Shown here: positions 21,835-21,843 of the stretch, in pieces
How positions within the stretch are numbered: position 1 is the stretch's first letter
How the letters are laid out: the number at the start of each line of letters is the position of its first letter
Source: Bacillota bacterium
Lineage (GTDB): Bacteria; Bacillota; Clostridia; Christensenellales; CAG-138
Direction: 5' to 3'
Assembly: GCA_023455425.1 (NCBI GenBank)
Contig: JAEYCM010000044.1
Location: 1-21,843 of the forward strand
DNA length: 21,843 nucleotides
Program-made: the position numbers and the translations under genes
Notes under the pieces: generated by a model
Seen by the model: only the letters and a program-made list of their open reading frames with translations
Told to the model about the DNA's origin: nothing
Databases searched by the model: none

Positions 21835-21843
21835 ATGATCCAG
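21835..21843 (+). CDS. Start of the next gene (only three codons visible)
   Basis: ATG 21835 is preceded by AAGGGAGGGAG (21818-21826) at about 8 bases. Only Met-Ile-Gln is inside the window, so the product cannot be judged. It is likely co-transcribed with the scaffold-like gene. Confidence 0.5.

Overview
The window looks like a chromosomal segment of an anaerobic, moderately GC-rich Gram-positive bacterium of the class Clostridia, possibly a Christensenellales-type lineage (low confidence, judged from gene content and codon style only). Clostridial signs are strong GGAGG-type ribosome sites, frequent TTG and GTG starts, tandem DegV proteins, a Bce-type peptide-antibiotic module, YaaH/SleL-like LysM proteins, and an iron-sulfur scaffold protein of a type common in anaerobes. 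I saw no rRNA, tRNA, CRISPR array, insertion sequence or phage gene.

Layout. 1-640: 3' part of an XRE-type regulator with a membrane tail, then a terminator. 641-2640: two tandem DegV/FakB-like fatty-acid-binding proteins on the plus strand. 2667-7190: a minus-strand four-gene Bce-like module (response regulator, intramembrane-sensing kinase, ABC ATPase, FtsX-type permease), with a regulator promoter at the head and an exact 11-bp direct repeat ahead of the ATPase gene. 7258-12972: a sugar cluster with a SorD/SrlD-like sugar-alcohol-phosphate dehydrogenase, a PHP-domain protein, a SorE-like L-sorbose-1-phosphate reductase, a terminator, an FGGY kinase of the rhamnulokinase family and an overlapping GNAT acetyltransferase. 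13017-13899: an alpha/beta hydrolase. 13935-16383: tandem LysM plus GH18-like proteins whose catalytic acid position is lost. 16452-17142 (minus): a Prx6-type peroxiredoxin. 17256-18951: a lipoprotein with a transglutaminase-like domain. 18991-20105: a glutathione peroxidase and OhrR-type regulator operon with a matching operator. 20125-21003 (minus): two small membrane proteins. 21052-21843: an iron-sulfur scaffold-like protein and the first codons of the next gene.

How the parts may work together. The most coherent story is the sugar cluster. Reductase and dehydrogenase together match the L-sorbose-1-P to D-sorbitol-6-P to D-fructose-6-P route, while the nearby O-1 ketose kinase could supply the sugar 1-phosphate that a PTS supplies in enteric bacteria. 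A PHP hydrolase of unknown role sits between the two oxidoreductases. The second notable item is the tandem pair of LysM/GH18-like proteins. Both lack the catalytic glutamate and a signal peptide, and the first has a sporulation-sigma-like promoter, which suggests non-enzymatic spore or wall-binding proteins. The third is the peroxidase/OhrR pair, whose promoter carries a near-match to the OhrR operator exactly over the -10 box.
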